Assembly (NCBI GenBank): GCA_963744225.1
Contig: CAVUSV010000001.1
Location: 62,001-126,000, forward strand
From: Bog-473 sp963744225
Lineage (GTDB): Bacteria; Actinomycetota; Acidimicrobiia; Acidimicrobiales; RAAP-2
DNA length: 64,000 nt
Direction: 5' to 3'
Position numbers and translations under genes: made by a program. The notes beneath the pieces are model-generated. The model saw only the letters and a list, made by a program, of their open reading frames with translations, was not told the DNA's origin and did no database searches. Below are positions 62,408-64,000 of this stretch, piece after piece (position 1 is the first letter of the stretch; the number at the start of each line of letters is the position of its first letter).

Positions 62408-62462
62408 ACACGCCCGAATGTGCCGAAGTGTCCCATCCTCCCGGCGTTCGGGGCTACCCGCC
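62408..62462 (+). repeat. Palindromic repeat copy
   Basis: CACGCCCGAATGTGCC, GAAGTGTCCCATC, CTCCCGGCG, TTC, GGGGCTACC. CCCGAA pairs with TTCGGG, a covarying inner stem. Confidence 0.78.
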
Positions 62463-62467
62463 GAGTC

Positions 62468-63163
62468 TCACCCCCCACCGTGAAACCGGTAGCCGAAGTA
62501 GCAAGTTCCCGGGTCGCCATTCGAGTTGGTCGATGAAGTGAACATCCACCAGTTGCCAACCAGGTGGCGCTCACATTCGTCTGCGAAGAACACCGAGGGC
62601 CGGTCAGTGTAAACGAGGCCGCTGGGTGCATTCGGTCTGCTGGCGACGAAGGTCACCGCGTGACCCACCGGTGTCCAAACGGCACACTCCTTGTACGGCG
62701 CGGCAAGCGGACCAACAGAGCCGTTCGGATGCTCAACGCAGGGCTGAGGAGGAACACTTCCACGGAAGTTCTGTGCAAAGTGCTGCAACTGGTCAAAGAC
62801 CTCTTGGGCTTGCGCAGTCGCATTCGACCACTCGATCGCGGCCGGGAGCGCGAACTCGAACGTCCACAGGCACGCCAGCACAGACACGATCGCTGCTCCT
62901 ACGGCGAGAATCCAGCCTGCCTGGCGACCAGCCCGGAATGAGGCGGCCACCCACGAAACGAGCACGATGCCACCGCCGACAGCCGCCACGATCGCAGTCG
63001 GCACCGCGAGGGACTGCCCCGGTGTGACCAGCGCCGTGCCAAGGGCTCCGAGCGCGATCCCGATTACAATGGCCGCCACCACGGCCGCCCACCGCGCCAG
63101 CGGCGTCGAACCCGGGAGGTGCTCGGCGAGCGCCGGAGGCGGTTCCTCAGTGACCTGGACCAC
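62468..63163 (-). CDS. Membrane protein of unknown function
   Basis: 231 residues. Cytoplasmic N terminus (MVQVTEEPPPALAEHLPGST), three predicted helices (WAAVVAAIVIGIALGALGTAL, AVPTAIVAAVGGGIVLVSWVAASF, AGWILAVGAAIVSVLACLWTFEFAL), then an extracytoplasmic domain with four cysteines (QPCVEHPNG, KECAVW, DECERHLVG, GTCYFGY). Intact, minus strand. No family recognised. Confidence 0.68.
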   Translation of the reverse strand: MVQVTEEPPPALAEHLPGSTPLARWAAVVAAIVIGIALGALGTALVTPGQSLAVPTAIVAAVGGGIVLVSWVAASFRAGRQAGWILAVGAAIVSVLACLWTFEFALPAAIEWSNATAQAQEVFDQLQHFAQNFRGSVPPQPCVEHPNGSVGPLAAPYKECAVWTPVGHAVTFVASRPNAPSGLVYTDRPSVFFADECERHLVGNWWMFTSSTNSNGDPGTCYFGYRFHGGG

Positions 63164-63320
63164 GAGACATCAGCTCATCACGCCTCGTCGCTCGCCTCAA
63201 GCCGGCGGGATTTCGACATTCGAATTGCCTCAGCTTGCGGACGGGAGTGCCTGTGGTCGCGGGCAGCGAATTACCTCCCGAAGCCCCGATCATCGCATCG
63301 GGCTATGACAACATCAGAAG

Positions 63321-63719
63321 ATGGAAGCGCTGGCCAACGTGCATCACGTGTCGGTTACGGTCTCCGACCTGGACAGAAGTGCCGCATGGTACGCCGAGGT
63401 ACTCGGCATGGTTGAGCAGTTCCGGGAGGACTCTTCAACTCGACGGGCCGCGGTGTTCCGTTTCATCCGAGGCGGCTACTCGGTTGGTCTGGTCGAACAC
63501 CCGGGGTCGCCATCGTCCAGGTTCGATCCGACCGTGGTGGGGCTCGATCATTTTGCCTTCGCTGTCAGCTCTCAGACCGAGCTGCGTGAGTGGGCAAATC
63601 ATCTCGACGCCCACGGCGTAGAGAGTTCCGGCCCGATCGAGGTTGCTCCGGGAGAAATTCTCAACTTCAAGGACCCGGACGGGATCGCTATCGCGCTGTT
63701 TTGGGACAGGCCCGCATAG
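63321..63719 (+). CDS. VOC superfamily (glyoxalase-like) protein
   Basis: 132 residues, MEALANVHHVSVTVSDLDRS then AAWYAEVLGMVEQF, second module VVGLDHFAFAVSSQTELREWANHLDAHGV and the ending ILNFKDPDGIAIALFW. Histidines in HHVSV and LDHFAF and the late acidic residues are consistent with a metal site. Substrate unknown; could be a dioxygenase or resistance-type protein. Intact, followed by a repeat copy. Confidence 0.87.
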   Translation: MEALANVHHVSVTVSDLDRSAAWYAEVLGMVEQFREDSSTRRAAVFRFIRGGYSVGLVEHPGSPSSRFDPTVVGLDHFAFAVSSQTELREWANHLDAHGVESSGPIEVAPGEILNFKDPDGIAIALFWDRPA

Positions 63720-63841
63720 CGTCGCACCGATAGCCGGCGGGAGTGGGGGACACCTCGATATCCGTATGCGGTCGCCGAGGGCTGTGGGTCGCTCTTCGTA
63801 CCTCACAGAGCGTCACCTCCGAATGCCATTCGTCAGCACTC

Positions 63842-63877
63842 CGGCATTGTGGCCCCGGCCCGGCGAACGGGGCGCCC
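63842..63877 (+). repeat. Palindromic repeat copy, shortened
   Basis: GGCATTGTGGCCCC, GGCCCGGCG, AAC, GGGGCGCCC; loop reduced. Confidence 0.65.
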
Positions 63878-63900
63878 ATCCAATCTGGTTTGAGCGACCT

Positions 63901-64000
63901 TTAGATCGACTTGCGGAACTCGACTCCCTCGCCAAGCAGGCGCGTGGTCTCAGTTATGTCGTTCACTGGGATTATCTCGAAATCCAAATATGTGCCGAAC
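63901..64000 (-). CDS. Possible C-terminal end of a minus-strand gene (partial)
   Basis: Open from the window edge to a TAA at 63901-63903, reading YLDFEIIPVNDITETTRLLG then EGVEFRKSI, which is protein-like. However TGTGCCGAAC at 63991-64000 matches the repeat core, so the coding part may be shorter. Cannot be decided without the flanking sequence. Confidence 0.3.
   Translation of the reverse strand, partial: FGTYLDFEIIPVNDITETTRLLGEGVEFRKSI
63988..64000 (+). repeat. Start of another palindromic repeat copy
   Basis: TATGTGCCGAAC at the window edge matches the family core GTGCCGAAC. Confidence 0.4.

Noticed and set aside
35489..64000. Calling the repeats canonical attC sites
   Set aside because: The GTT triplet at the expected crossover is replaced by AAC or TAC in many copies, the conserved part is the loop rather than the ends, and no IntI-like integrase is in the window.

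Overview
The window looks like a high-GC actinobacterial chromosome, most likely an Acidimicrobiia-type lineage. It carries a complete Pup-proteasome cluster (trmI, mpa/arc, dop, pup, prcB, prcA, pafA) followed by tatA/B, tatC, a helY-type helicase and a ThyX-like gene, plus a DUF4193 protein and an F420 (CofG) gene. All of these are characteristic of Actinobacteria. No rRNA, tRNA or CRISPR array was recognised.

Backbone, about 1-33 kb: dense, co-oriented, GC-rich operons. 1-5.6 kb (minus) holds tkt, tal, gnd, pgl and the 5' part of cofG (pentose phosphate pathway plus deazaflavin synthesis). 5.7-20 kb (plus) holds a hotdog thioesterase, three small membrane proteins, trmI and the proteasome/Tat/helicase block. 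20.3-26.3 kb holds DUF4193, a DUF8129-like protein, a GNAT, an HtrA protease, inorganic pyrophosphatase and small enzymes. 26.4-32.4 kb (minus) is a MacAB-like export operon with two HlyD adaptors, an ATPase, a permease and a secreted Gly-rich protein.

Accessory region, about 33-64 kb: single, mostly small, functionally unrelated genes in both orientations, including PPOX, GNAT, VOC, RidA, SnoaL, DinB, deaminase, DHFR-like, methyltransferases, an acyltransferase and many secreted or membrane proteins of unknown function. They are separated by more than 20 copies of one imperfect palindromic repeat, all in the same orientation. Where the neighbouring gene is on the plus strand the repeat usually lies 0-120 bp after its stop codon. 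In several copies the stem arms differ in sequence but remain complementary. An IS30 element sits inside one copy and an IS110 remnant sits between two half copies. The layout resembles an integron cassette array, but the repeats are not canonical attC sites and no integrase is visible, so this is the main candidate for an undescribed system.

Many conserved genes (mpa, thyX-like, htrA, a sterol-desaturase-like gene, a GT-C glycosyltransferase and others) are broken by single-base shifts. Because essential genes are affected, sequencing or assembly indels are the likeliest cause. Each is annotated over its full span with the shift position given.
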